From Novosphingobium umbonatum (GTDB taxonomy: Bacteria > Pseudomonadota > Alphaproteobacteria > Sphingomonadales > Sphingomonadaceae), in NCBI RefSeq assembly GCF_004005905.1, contig NZ_SACO01000002.1:248001-312000 (forward strand): DNA of 64,000 nucleotides, written 5' to 3'. A program made the position numbers and the translations under genes. Positions 16,894-25,339 of this stretch are shown here, piece after piece; position 1 is the first letter of the stretch, and each line of letters opens with the position of its first letter. The notes beneath the pieces were generated by a model. It did not search any database. It had not been told where the DNA came from and saw only the letters and a program-made list of their open reading frames with translations.

Positions 16894-17391
16894 ATGGATT
16901 TCTCCACACTCGACAATCCAAGGCTGGAATTCGCCTTTGCCTGCACCCTGCAATTCACCCGCGTGCAAATGGTGCCCGATCTGCCCAGCGGCGGTATGCG
17001 CAGCGCGGTCTATGTGGACAGCGGCGTGTTTGAAGGCCCGCGTTTGAAAGGCCGCGCCGTGCCCAATTCGGGCGGTGATTATGCCCTGTTCCGCCCCGAT
17101 GACACCGCCTGTTTCGACGCCCGCTATATGCTGGAGGAGGAAGATGGCACGTTGATCTATATGCAGAACAAGGGCTTCCTGTGGGGCAGGGAACCGGGCG
17201 TGATGGACCGGTTGCGCGCTTGGGCCTTTGCCGGTGGCGATCCGGTGCCCCATGCCGAATATTACCTGCGCGCCCAGCCCAGCTTTGAAACCAGCAAGGG
17301 CAAGCATGACTGGCTGACCCGCCACATCTTCATCGGCGTGGGCGAAAGGCGGCCCGATGGCAACCATGTGCGCTATTACGCGCTGACCTGA
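16894..17391 (+). CDS. DUF3237 family protein
   Basis: A 165-residue protein matching the DUF3237 (UPF0311) pattern: LEFAFACTLQF opening, SGGDYALFRPD, YMLEEEDGTLIYMQNKG, GDPVPHAEYYLRAQPSFET, and TRHIFIGVGERR near the end. The family forms small beta-barrel proteins, often next to aromatic or terpenoid catabolic genes; no reaction is established to my knowledge. It starts 12 bp after the quinoprotein stop and is followed 11 bp later by a CmcJ-like gene, so it belongs to the same operon. Confidence 0.78.
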   Translation: MDFSTLDNPRLEFAFACTLQFTRVQMVPDLPSGGMRSAVYVDSGVFEGPRLKGRAVPNSGGDYALFRPDDTACFDARYMLEEEDGTLIYMQNKGFLWGREPGVMDRLRAWAFAGGDPVPHAEYYLRAQPSFETSKGKHDWLTRHIFIGVGERRPDGNHVRYYALT

Positions 17392-17402
17392 AAGGCGCCG
17401 CG

Positions 17403-18191
17403 ATGTTACCCCTGATCGCCTATTCGGGCCGAGGCGTGGCCCGCCCGCGCTATTACGCCAATGCCCATGACCGCGACGTGCTGGATATTGCCCCCGTGCC
17501 GATGGCGGTGACCAATGCACGCGGCATGGGCGCCCGACTGGACCGCGAGGGCTTTACGTTGGTTCAGCACAGCAGCGCCGTCACCGATTGGCGGTCCCCC
17601 GAGCAGGTGGCGCAGATCTATGCCGCCGAACTGGCCGAACTGGTAAAAGCCGCCACCGGCGCGGATGAGGTGCGCGTCTCACCCCATGGCATCCTGCGCT
17701 TTTCGGAAAAGTCGGGTCTGGCGGGCAGCGGCAACAATTCCCACCCCGCCCGCTTTGCCCATATTGACGTGGCCGACACCAGCGCCCGCGCCATGGCCGA
17801 GCGGACAGCGGCGGGGCGCAGCTTTACCCGCTTTGCCGCCGTCAACATCTGGCGCGCCCTGTCCCCCGCGCCGCAGGATGTGCCGCTGGCCCTATGCGAT
17901 GCGCGCAGCGTGGAAGAAGGCGATCTCATCACCGCCGATGCCATATTCGACGAGCCCGATGGCCGCGAATGGGGCTTTGAAGGCCTGCTGGTCGCGCATA
18001 ATCCCGCGCATCGCTGGTATTACTACCCCGATATGCATGCAGGCGAGGCAATCATCTTCAAAACCAAGGACAGCGCGCCCGATGTCGCGCGCCATATCCC
18101 CCATGTGGCGTTTAATGACCCGCTTGCGCCAGAAGATGCCCCGCCGAGGAACAGCATCGAGATGCGGGCTACGGCTTTTTGGTGGGGGTAG
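17403..18191 (+). CDS. CmcJ/NvfI family oxygenase-like protein
   Basis: A 262-residue protein of the CmcJ/NvfI-type group related to iron/2-oxoglutarate enzymes. Seen: AHIDVADTS (candidate His-x-Asp metal ligands), NIWRALSPAPQDVPLALCD, RWYYYPDMHAGEAIIFKTKDS and NSIEMRATAFWW with a basic residue near the end. Members hydroxylate or rearrange natural products, and bacterial ones are mostly uncharacterised. Last gene of the SnoaL-quinoprotein-DUF3237 operon; repeat L2 starts 13 bp after the stop codon. Exact chemistry unknown. Confidence 0.75.
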   Translation: MLPLIAYSGRGVARPRYYANAHDRDVLDIAPVPMAVTNARGMGARLDREGFTLVQHSSAVTDWRSPEQVAQIYAAELAELVKAATGADEVRVSPHGILRFSEKSGLAGSGNNSHPARFAHIDVADTSARAMAERTAAGRSFTRFAAVNIWRALSPAPQDVPLALCDARSVEEGDLITADAIFDEPDGREWGFEGLLVAHNPAHRWYYYPDMHAGEAIIFKTKDSAPDVARHIPHVAFNDPLAPEDAPPRNSIEMRATAFWWG

Positions 18192-18203
18192 GGATGGAAG
18201 GAT

Positions 18204-18255
18204 TGCCTCCGGCGGGCCAAGGGCGGGGGCCCTTGGCGATCCCGTTACTGGGTGG
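18204..18255 (+). repeat. Paired hairpin repeat, left copy L2 (no cargo)
   Basis: GCCTCCGGCGGG box, hairpin GCCAAGGGC-GGGG-GCCCTTGGC (18216-18237), then ATCCCGTTACTGGGTGGCGC. The stem differs from L1 by a compensatory pair. Partner R2. Confidence 0.85.
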
Positions 18256-18341
18256 CGCGTGCCTGAAAGGCAGCGCCTTTGCGCGGAGCGCTTTAAAGCC
18301 TGCGGCGCTTCCAGCTTGCGCTACCTCCGCCAACTAACGCA

Positions 18342-18392
18342 ACCCCATTATGGGTTTGCAAAGGGACCGAGTCCCTTTGCCCGCCGGAGGCA
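18342..18392 (-). repeat. Paired hairpin repeat, right copy R2
   Basis: Inverted copy with stem GCAAAGGGAC-CGA-GTCCCTTTGC (18358-18380), then CCGCCGGAGGC. Together with L2 it makes a gene-less inverted pair of about 190 bp between two convergent genes. Confidence 0.85.
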
Positions 18393-18402
18393 TCCCCCCC
18401 CT

Positions 18403-19335
18403 TCAATTCAAATCCGCAATGCTAATCTCCCGCCCCTCCAACGCCGCCTTGTTGGCCGCGCGGCGCATCCGCTCCACTTCCAGCCGCGCGGGCGGGGCTT
18501 CCTCCTGCGGCAGGGCCTCCATGCTTTCGGCATAGATCGCGGCGAAATCCTCGGCAAATTCGGGATGGGTGAAGATCAACCCGCGCCGCTGGCCCATGCC
18601 GGACAGGATACGCTGCCCAGCCTCCAACGGGTCCATGCCCGCCTCGAAGGCCTTGCCGAAATGCTCCAGCGCGGCGCGGTCCACCGTGCCAAAGCCGCTG
18701 TCGGCAAAGGCTTCGGGGCGGCGGAAGGCGGAATCCCATGCATTGGTGGCCACCAAAGCGGGGCACACCAGCGAACAACCGATGCCCAAAGGCACCAGAT
18801 TATAGCGCAGCGACTCGGTCAGCCCGCGCACCGCAAATTTGCTGGCGGTATAGATCCCCGCCTGCGGGCCGGAGAGATAGGCGGCCATGCTGGCAATATT
18901 GACCACATGCCGCCGCCCATCGGCGCGGCGCAGCGCGGGCAGGAAAGAGGTAATGCCATTGACCACCCCGCCGAAGTTGACCCCCATGATCCAGTCATAA
19001 TCATCATAGGAAGCCTCTGCCGTATTGCCGAAAACCGAAACGCCGGCATTGTTGACCAGCACATGCACCCCGCCGAAATGCGCCTCGACCGCATCGGCCG
19101 CCGCCGCAAAGCCCGCTCTGTCGGTCACATCCAGCTTGATCCACAGCGGTTCTTCCAAGCCCTGATCGGCAAACCATGCTGCGGCTTTGCTGCGATAATC
19201 CTCGTTGCGATAGGACAGCGCAAGGCGCATACCGGCCAGAGCAAAGGCGCGGGCGATCCCGAAACCAAGCCCCGACACCCCGCCGCTGATAAAGGCCACG
19301 CGGCCTGCCCATTCTCCACCTTGCGCCTGCATCAT
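18403..19335 (-). CDS. Short-chain dehydrogenase/reductase (long form)
   Basis: A 310-residue SDR. Cofactor motif SGGVSGLGFG, NNAGVSV, Ser in NIASMAAY, YTASK active site, and a C-terminal extension of about 60 residues with a charged helix (EVERMRRAANKAAL). The ATG at 19335 follows GAGAGGAAAA, whereas the longer frame to 19506 lacks a ribosome-binding site and would cover the divergent promoter. It is divergent from the NTF2-like gene at 19436. Likely acts on a benzylic alcohol or ketone of the pathway, by analogy with SDRs in sphingomonad lignin-dimer pathways. Confidence 0.85.
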   Translation of the reverse strand: MMQAQGGEWAGRVAFISGGVSGLGFGIARAFALAGMRLALSYRNEDYRSKAAAWFADQGLEEPLWIKLDVTDRAGFAAAADAVEAHFGGVHVLVNNAGVSVFGNTAEASYDDYDWIMGVNFGGVVNGITSFLPALRRADGRRHVVNIASMAAYLSGPQAGIYTASKFAVRGLTESLRYNLVPLGIGCSLVCPALVATNAWDSAFRRPEAFADSGFGTVDRAALEHFGKAFEAGMDPLEAGQRILSGMGQRRGLIFTHPEFAEDFAAIYAESMEALPQEEAPPARLEVERMRRAANKAALEGREISIADLN

Positions 19336-19367
19336 TTTTCCTCTCGCCAAATGCCGTTTGATTGTTA

Positions 19368-19378
19368 GTATGGCATAC
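19368..19378. promoter_or_regulatory. Palindrome in the SDR/NTF2 divergent promoter
   Basis: GTATG-G-CATAC, five-base arms about a single central base, 33 bp before the SDR start and 58 bp before the NTF2 gene start. Candidate operator. Upstream GATTGTTAG contains one GTTA half-site. Confidence 0.3.
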
Positions 19379-19435
19379 AAAGAGGATGAGGCAAGCCACC
19401 GCGAAAAGTGGCAGCATCCCGACAGGAGAGATGCC

Positions 19436-20140
19436 ATGAGTGATACTGACAATCGCCTTGCCGCGCTGGAACGCCGCGTGCAGGAATTGGAGGACATTAA
19501 CGCCATACGCCGCCTGCATTGGGCCTATGGCTATTACATCGATTTCAACCGCGCCCGCGATGTCGCCGACCTGTTTGCAGAGGATGGCGAGGTGATTTTC
19601 CTCTCCGGCATCTACAAGGGGCGCGAGGGGGCCTATCGCCTTTATGGCACATGGTTCAAATCGCTCTTCCTTGCCCCGGGCGAGGAAGGCCCTGCCTATG
19701 GCTTCCTGCTCGACCATTTCCAGATGCAGGATATCATCACCATCGCCCCCGATGGCCAAACCGCCAAGGGCCGTTTCCGTGGCATGCTGTTTGGCGGCAG
19801 CCACGAAACCCGCACCTTCAAACCCCAAGGCCTGCCGCTGCAATTCATGGAAGCGGGCATCTATGAAAATGACTATGTGAAGGAAGATGGGGTCTGGAAG
19901 ATCAAGCGGCTCGATTACATGATGCAATGGCAGGGCGATTACGAGGCGGGCTGGTCGAAAACCACCGCCCATCTCCAGCCGCTGACCACCTGCTTCCCCG
20001 AAAACCCCATCGGGCCGGATGAAATCCGCAGCGCGGAAATCCGCCAGACATGGCCGCATCGCCATGATGTGCCGATGCATTTTGCCCACCCGCGCTTTGG
20101 CGCGATGCTGGCGGGGCAGCAGCCAGCCTTAGTGGATTAA
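19436..20140 (+). CDS. NTF2/SnoaL-like protein, candidate aromatic side-chain lyase
   Basis: A 234-residue single NTF2-like domain protein: an N-terminal coiled helix (RLAALERRVQELEDINAIRRL), the GYYIDFNRARDVADLFAEDG motif, GRFRGMLFGG, YENDYVKEDGVWKIKRLDY, and a C-terminal extension. This larger NTF2 type includes the sphingomonad diarylpropane lyase LdpA, which removes formaldehyde from lignin beta-1 dimers to give a lignostilbene; homology to LdpA is my inference from fold, size and locus. GGAGAG precedes the ATG at 19436. Its stop codon overlaps that of the convergent MarR gene by a shared TTAA. Confidence 0.75.
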   Translation: MSDTDNRLAALERRVQELEDINAIRRLHWAYGYYIDFNRARDVADLFAEDGEVIFLSGIYKGREGAYRLYGTWFKSLFLAPGEEGPAYGFLLDHFQMQDIITIAPDGQTAKGRFRGMLFGGSHETRTFKPQGLPLQFMEAGIYENDYVKEDGVWKIKRLDYMMQWQGDYEAGWSKTTAHLQPLTTCFPENPIGPDEIRSAEIRQTWPHRHDVPMHFAHPRFGAMLAGQQPALVD

Positions 20141-20616
20141 TCCACCTGTGGATGCGCCGCTTCCCATTCGGCGATGCGGCGCAACACATGGGTGGCGGCT
20201 TGGCCAAATTCGCGCTGCTGGCGCTGGGTCAGCTTGCCCAGCAGGCTTTCCGCCACGCCATGCAGCAGGGGTTGCATCTGGCGATAGGCGGCCTCGCCAG
20301 CCTCCGTCAGATGCACGGGGCGGCGGCGACGGTTATCGGGATCGGTAAAGTCCTCCACCCAGCCGCGCGTCTTGAGCGCAGCAATGGCGCGGCTGACATT
20401 CATCGGAGTCGCGCCGGTAATATGCACCAGATCATGCCCCGCCAATGGCCCTTCACCGGCCAGCGCCATAACCACTTTAACCTCTTGCGTGGAGGCGCCC
20501 GAAGGATCGCACACGCCCTCCTTCATCGGCCCGCCCACCAGCGAGCAGAGCTTGAGTAACTGGATCAACAGGGTGGTCAGCGTGTCATCGCTGTCGGGGG
20601 CACAGGTGTCGCTCAT
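20137..20616 (-). CDS. MarR family transcriptional regulator
   Basis: A 159-residue winged-helix regulator: STQEVKVVMALAGEGPLAGHDLVHITGATPMNVSRAIAALKTRGW is the helix-turn-helix region, DPDNRRRRPVHLTEAGE the wing, and a C-terminal dimer helix follows. The ATG at 20616 is used; the frame begins two codons earlier only with a TTG. It is the only regulator in the catabolic island, convergent with the NTF2-like gene and divergent from TonB receptor 2. Members are usually repressors released by phenolic ligands, so it is the best candidate for the island's sensor. Confidence 0.88.
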   Translation of the reverse strand: MSDTCAPDSDDTLTTLLIQLLKLCSLVGGPMKEGVCDPSGASTQEVKVVMALAGEGPLAGHDLVHITGATPMNVSRAIAALKTRGWVEDFTDPDNRRRRPVHLTEAGEAAYRQMQPLLHGVAESLLGKLTQRQQREFGQAATHVLRRIAEWEAAHPQVD

Positions 20617-20709
20617 GGGCAAAGGCTAAACACAAGGCAGGCGTGCAAAGCAAGCCCCGCTGGCATCAAAGGCAGGCCCGCACCCTAACAGATGTGATTT
20701 TTTGGCATC

Positions 20710-20720
20710 ACCTGACAGGT
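20710..20720. promoter_or_regulatory. Candidate MarR operator between marR and TonB receptor 2
   Basis: ACCTG-A-CAGGT palindrome in the 200-bp divergent region, 94 bp before the regulator start and about 100 bp before the receptor start. Confidence 0.35.
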
Positions 20721-20817
20721 CAGCGCAAAAACTTTCCAATCAGACTTGCTTCTCGTCAATTCGTATGTATCACTCACAAACATAAGGGCCAAAGAGCCCG
20801 GTTCAAGGAGAGGGAAA

Positions 20818-23190
20818 ATGGCCAGAACTTTTGGCACCACTACCCGTATGCGTCTCGCACAGGCTGCCGCTACCACCGCTTTGGCGCTCGGCCTTGCCGC
20901 CCCTGCCATGGCGGCCGATGAACAGGCCCCCGCCGCGCTGGAAAAGGGGCTGAAGGAAATTGTCGTCACCGCGCAGTTCCGCAGCCAGAAGCTGCAGGAT
21001 ACGCCTTTGTCGATCACGGCGGTCAATTCCGAATTGCTGAAATCGCGCAACCAGACCGACATCAGCCAGATTGCCGCCAATGCCCCCAACGTGCAACTGA
21101 CACAAATGGGCGGCGCTTTTGGTTCGTCGATGGCCGCCTATATTCGCGGCGTGGGCCAATATGACTTCAACCCCGCCTATGAGCCGGGCGTTGGTCTGTA
21201 TATTGACGATGTCTATTACGCCACGCTGACCGGTTCGGTGATGGATCTGCTCGACCTTGACCGCGTGGAAGTGCTGCGCGGGCCACAGGGCACGCTGACG
21301 GGCCGTAACTCGATCGGCGGCGCGATCAAGATGTTCTCGGCCAAGCCCACGGCGGAAAATTCGGGCACGGTGGAAGCCGCCTATGGCGCGCGCAACCGGC
21401 TCGATCTGCGCGCCACGGCCAATTATGCGCTGACCGAAAATCTCTATGCCCGCGTGTCCGGCGTGTTCAAGCGTCAGGACGGCTATGTGAAGCAACTCGA
21501 CTATGGCTGCGCCAACCCCAGCAACAGTCTGGGCATCACCGGCAATGCCAGCAGCGGCAAGGATTGCGTGGTCGACAAGCTGGGCGGCAAGAATTACTCG
21601 GGCGTGCGCGGCTCCTTGCGCTACAAGCCCAATGACAAGCTCGACTGGATTGTCGCGGCCGATTACACCTATGAAAACCGCACCAATGCCGCCAGCGTGC
21701 TGACGGTGAACAACACCGCCAAGACCGGCGGCGTCGATTTCCGCTGCGGCCGCTTCTGCACCTATGCCAGCTTCTATATGCCCGCAGGTGGTCAGGCTGG
21801 CCAAGCCTACACCATGCCCAACACCACCATGTTCACCGGCTGGGGCGTGTCGAGCAACCTGTCCTACAACATCACCGACGATCTGAAGCTGCAGTCGATC
21901 ACCGCCTATCGCAAGTATAAGCAGACCTTCGGCACCGACGATGATTTCACCCCCTATGCCCCTGCGGGCGGCGCGGGTTATAACGATCTGTCGTTCAAGT
22001 TCTTCAGCCAGGAACTGCGCCTGAATGGCAAGATCGGGACTTTGGGCGAATGGACCCTTGGCGGCTTCTATAATGACCAGAAGTCGGTCTATTATACCCG
22101 TCAGGACATTCGCTATATCGTCCCCAATGTGCCCACCTTCTATCTGCAATTCATGGGCAATGACCCGATTCCGGCCAATTCCAAGGCCGCTTTCGGCACC
22201 GTCATCCTGCATCCTACCAGCGCTTTGAACGTCACGGCGGGCCTGCGCTATACCAGCGAGCACAAGGATTACACCTTTGTCCGCAAGACCTGGGCTGGCG
22301 GCACGCTGAATGACATCTTCGGCGTGGGCGCGCTGAACGGCAGTCAGGCGACCTATGACGGCAAGAAGCTCGACTGGCGCATTTCCGCCGACTATCGCTT
22401 CAACCCGCAATTGATGGCCTATGCCACGGTCAGCACCGGCTTCAAGGGCGGCGGCGTCACCGCGCGTCCCTTTACCAAGACGCAGGCCACCAATGGTACC
22501 TTCCGTCCCGAAACGCTCACGTCCTATGAACTGGGCATCAAGACCGACCTGCTGGATCGTCGTCTGCGCGTGAACCTTGCCGGTTTCGTCAATGACTACA
22601 AGAATATCCAGCTGCCGATCTCGGATTGCTCGCTGCTGGACGGCTATGCGCCGGGCACCGATCCCTTCCCCTGCGCCGCGATCCAGAATGCCGGCGACGG
22701 CAAGATGTATGGCGTGGAGGCCGAAGTCTCGGCCAGCCCGATCGAAGGGCTGGACATGGACGCCACGCTCAGCTTCATCGATGGCGAATGGAACCGGATC
22801 AGCGCGCAGGTCACCTCGATCAAGCTGTCCGATCCGATCACCACGCCCAACTGGCGCGGCAGCTTCGGCATGCAGTATAAGGCCGATATGGGCAAGAATG
22901 GCTCGCTGACGCCGCGCATTGACTATGCCTATACCGGCAAGCAGACGATGGGCCGTCTGGGGGTTACCGCCCCGCTGGATTACAATCCGGCCTTTGGCAT
23001 CACCAATGCGCGCCTGACTTGGAAGAATGAAAAGCAGGATCTGGCCATCAGCCTTGAGGTGCAGAACCTGTTCGACAAATATTACTTCCTGCCGCTGCGC
23101 TTCCAGGCGCTCTATGCTTCGGCAGGTACGGTCTATTCCAACGTGGGCCGTCCGCGTGAATGGGCTTTGTCGGTGCGCAAGTCCTTCTGA
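20818..23190 (+). CDS. TonB-dependent outer membrane receptor (second of two)
   Basis: A 790-residue receptor. Signal peptide ends LGLAAPAMAA (about residue 33). Plug begins [17 protein letters not shown] and contains YIRGVGQYD, LYIDDVYYATLTGS and [15 protein letters not shown]. The barrel ends VRKSF with terminal Phe. The start at 20818 follows AGGAGAGGGAAA; the upstream frame has no ribosome-binding site. It is closely similar to the receptor at 4388 in the plug and diverges in the barrel loops. Divergent from the MarR gene. A paired Cys-containing loop (CANPS...KDC) is a further difference. Likely transports a pathway substrate. Confidence 0.93.
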   Translation: MARTFGTTTRMRLAQAAATTALALGLAAPAMAADEQAPAALEKGLKEIVVTAQFRSQKLQDTPLSITAVNSELLKSRNQTDISQIAANAPNVQLTQMGGAFGSSMAAYIRGVGQYDFNPAYEPGVGLYIDDVYYATLTGSVMDLLDLDRVEVLRGPQGTLTGRNSIGGAIKMFSAKPTAENSGTVEAAYGARNRLDLRATANYALTENLYARVSGVFKRQDGYVKQLDYGCANPSNSLGITGNASSGKDCVVDKLGGKNYSGVRGSLRYKPNDKLDWIVAADYTYENRTNAASVLTVNNTAKTGGVDFRCGRFCTYASFYMPAGGQAGQAYTMPNTTMFTGWGVSSNLSYNITDDLKLQSITAYRKYKQTFGTDDDFTPYAPAGGAGYNDLSFKFFSQELRLNGKIGTLGEWTLGGFYNDQKSVYYTRQDIRYIVPNVPTFYLQFMGNDPIPANSKAAFGTVILHPTSALNVTAGLRYTSEHKDYTFVRKTWAGGTLNDIFGVGALNGSQATYDGKKLDWRISADYRFNPQLMAYATVSTGFKGGGVTARPFTKTQATNGTFRPETLTSYELGIKTDLLDRRLRVNLAGFVNDYKNIQLPISDCSLLDGYAPGTDPFPCAAIQNAGDGKMYGVEAEVSASPIEGLDMDATLSFIDGEWNRISAQVTSIKLSDPITTPNWRGSFGMQYKADMGKNGSLTPRIDYAYTGKQTMGRLGVTAPLDYNPAFGITNARLTWKNEKQDLAISLEVQNLFDKYYFLPLRFQALYASAGTVYSNVGRPREWALSVRKSF

Positions 23191-23220
23191 TCTCCAGCCA
23201 GATCAGATTGCAAAAGCCGG

Positions 23221-23252
23221 AAAAGGGCGGGCCGCTGGCTCGCCCTTTTTTT
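23221..23252 (+). terminator. Intrinsic terminator after TonB receptor 2
   Basis: AAAAGGGCG-GGCC-GCT-GGCTCGCCCTTTTTTT, a GC-rich stem with a run of seven T bases. Confidence 0.85.
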
Positions 23253-23297
23253 GCGCAACATGGCGCTTGACAGCGGGCCGCGCCTCCATCACATTCC

Positions 23298-23311
23298 ATA
23301 ACAATTGTTAT
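23298..23311. promoter_or_regulatory. Perfect dyad ATAACAATTGTTAT before the flavocytochrome operon
   Basis: Fourteen-base perfect palindrome, 22 bp before the ATG of the FAD enzyme, in an otherwise GC-rich spacer. The same TAAC-N4-GTTA arms recur at 8001 and, with one mismatch, at 13739. Candidate operator. Confidence 0.5.
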
Positions 23312-23333
23312 AAAAATGGGAGAGAGAAGGGCC

Positions 23334-24911
23334 ATGAAACTGACCCTGCCACCCCGCGTCAGCCCGCAAGGCTTTGACGCGGCCTTAAACGCTTTCGCAT
23401 CCGTGGTGGGCAAGGGCTGGGTCCTGTCCAGCGATGCCGACCGCGATGCCTATGCCGACATTTACGCCCCCGGCTCCACCGAGCGCTGGCCCGCCTCCGC
23501 CGCGGTCGCCCCCGCCAGCGTGGAGGAAATCCGCGCCATAGTCCGGCTTGCCAATGAACATAAGGTGCCGCTGTGGCCAGTCGCGCGGGGCAAAAACCTT
23601 GGCTATGGCACATCGGCCCCGCGCATGGCGGGCAGCGTGGTGCTGGATCTGGGGCGGATGAACCGCATTCTGGAACTGGACCCCAAACTGGCCTATGCCG
23701 TGGTGGAACCGGGCGTGGGCTTTTTCGACCTGCATGACGAAATCGCCCGCCAAAAGGCGCCTTTGTGGATGAGCGTGCCGGGCAATGGCTGGGGCAGCGT
23801 ACTGGGCAATGCGCTGGAACATGGCATTGGCTACACGCCCTATGGCCTGCACGCGCGCAACCTGTGCGGGATCGAGGCGGTGCTGCCCGATGGCGACCTG
23901 CTGCGCACCGGCATGGGTGCCATGAAGGACAATCCGGCATGGCATCTCTTCCCCATGAATTACGGCCCGACATGGGATCTGGCCTTCAGCCAGTCTAACC
24001 TTGGCGTGGTGACCAAGGCGGGCGTCTGGCTGCAACCCGCGCCCGAAACCAGCCTTGAACTGACATGGGACATTCCCGAGGAAGGCGATATTGCCTGGGT
24101 GGTGGACACGATCACCCCGCTGAAAATCGCCGGATTGATTGACCAGAATGTGTTCATACCCAGCTGGCTGGGCAAGATCGTGCTGCTGGGCACGCGCAAG
24201 GATTTCTGGGACAAGCCCAGCGCCATGCCCGAATGGCGGGTGCAGGAGCTGCTCAAAGAACACAAGCTGGGCTATTGGCGCGTTTCCATCCGCCTTTATG
24301 GCGAGGAAAGCGTCAACAAGGCGAAAGCCGAAGTGATCAAAGCCGCCTTCAAACGCCATCTGGACGCGCCGCCGTTTGAAAGCTGGTGGCGGCAGGGGGA
24401 CGAGAAGCACCCGATGGACATCACTTTGGGCACGCCCTCGGCCGTGCCTTTGCAGATGAGCGACTGGGTGGGCGGACGCGGCGCGCATATGGGCTTTTCG
24501 CCCGTGGTGCCCGCCACATCGGAGCATGTGATCGGGCAGTTGAAGCGCAGCCGCAAGATCATTGCCGAGCATGATGTGGATTTCTACGCCAGCTTCACCA
24601 TTGGCGGACGCTTTGCCAATAATGTCAACATGTTGATGTACGACCGCGACAATGCGGGCCAGATCGACAATATCAAGAAATTGTTCAACGCGCTGATCGA
24701 TGAGACGGCCAAGGCGGGCTATGGCGAATATCGCACCCATCTGGGCTGGATGGACCGCGTGATGGACACGTTTGACTTCAACGACCACGCGCTGCGCCGC
24801 TTTGATGAAAAGATCAAGGATGCGCTGGACCCCAATGGCATTATCGCTCCGGGCAAACAGGGCGTATGGCCCGCCGCCTATCGCGCGCAAAAGAAGGAGG
24901 GCGCGGAATGA
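23334..24911 (+). CDS. VAO/4-cresol dehydrogenase-type FAD flavoprotein
   Basis: A 525-residue FAD enzyme of the vanillyl-alcohol oxidase family, which takes a hydride from the carbon para to a phenol and lets water add to the quinone methide. FAD-binding PCMH-type domain (about 50-230: VPLWPVARGKNLGYG, VPGNGWGSVLGNALEHGIGYTP), then the cap, and a C-terminal YRTHLGWMDRVMDTFDFNDHA and PNGIIAPGKQG. The residues aligning with the covalent FAD-linking His/Tyr region read GGRFANNVN (N429-N430), so FAD may be non-covalent. Start at 23334 with GGGAGAGAAGG before it. The four-base ATGA overlap with a cytochrome c gene points to a flavocytochrome dehydrogenase, as in p-cresol methylhydroxylase or eugenol hydroxylase. 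Confidence 0.88.
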   Translation: MKLTLPPRVSPQGFDAALNAFASVVGKGWVLSSDADRDAYADIYAPGSTERWPASAAVAPASVEEIRAIVRLANEHKVPLWPVARGKNLGYGTSAPRMAGSVVLDLGRMNRILELDPKLAYAVVEPGVGFFDLHDEIARQKAPLWMSVPGNGWGSVLGNALEHGIGYTPYGLHARNLCGIEAVLPDGDLLRTGMGAMKDNPAWHLFPMNYGPTWDLAFSQSNLGVVTKAGVWLQPAPETSLELTWDIPEEGDIAWVVDTITPLKIAGLIDQNVFIPSWLGKIVLLGTRKDFWDKPSAMPEWRVQELLKEHKLGYWRVSIRLYGEESVNKAKAEVIKAAFKRHLDAPPFESWWRQGDEKHPMDITLGTPSAVPLQMSDWVGGRGAHMGFSPVVPATSEHVIGQLKRSRKIIAEHDVDFYASFTIGGRFANNVNMLMYDRDNAGQIDNIKKLFNALIDETAKAGYGEYRTHLGWMDRVMDTFDFNDHALRRFDEKIKDALDPNGIIAPGKQGVWPAAYRAQKKEGAE

Positions 24912-25339
24912 GCAAGCTGATCTGGACGCTCGCCCTGCCCCTTATTGCCGCGACGGGCGCAGCCATGGCGCAACCGCCCAAAGCCCCCCCCGCGGGCCCC
25001 GGCGGCGTGCCGCAATTCCCGCCCTATCAGGTTCGCAGCGCCATGCCCGAAGGCGACCGGCTGCTGGCGGGCCGCGATGCCAAGGCGGTGTTTGAACATG
25101 CCTGCGGCTATTGCCATTTCGCGGGCGGCATGGGCAGCAATCTGTTGACCAAGCAAATGCTGGCCATGAAACGCCCGCCCAGCGACGGGATCCTGACCAA
25201 CCGCCGCGACCTGTTCCCCGCCTATGTGAAGGCCGTGGTGCGCGGCGGCAAGGGCGCCATGCCTGCGCAAACCCGCGTGGACATCACCGATGCCGAACTG
25301 GACGCGGTGGCCGCCTATCTGGCCAAGGGGAAGAAATGA
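24908..25339 (+). CDS. Cytochrome c subunit of the flavocytochrome
   Basis: A 143-residue class I cytochrome c. Signal peptide MSKLIWTLALPLIAATGAAMAQ, a Pro-rich stretch, haem motif C66-G-Y-C69-H70 and axial Met in GAMPAQ (M118). Start overlaps the flavoprotein stop (ATGA), and its own stop overlaps the next start. In the family this small subunit accepts electrons from FAD and hands them to the respiratory chain. The flavoprotein has no obvious signal peptide, so how the two halves meet is not clear from sequence. Confidence 0.88.
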   Translation: MSKLIWTLALPLIAATGAAMAQPPKAPPAGPGGVPQFPPYQVRSAMPEGDRLLAGRDAKAVFEHACGYCHFAGGMGSNLLTKQMLAMKRPPSDGILTNRRDLFPAYVKAVVRGGKGAMPAQTRVDITDAELDAVAAYLAKGKK

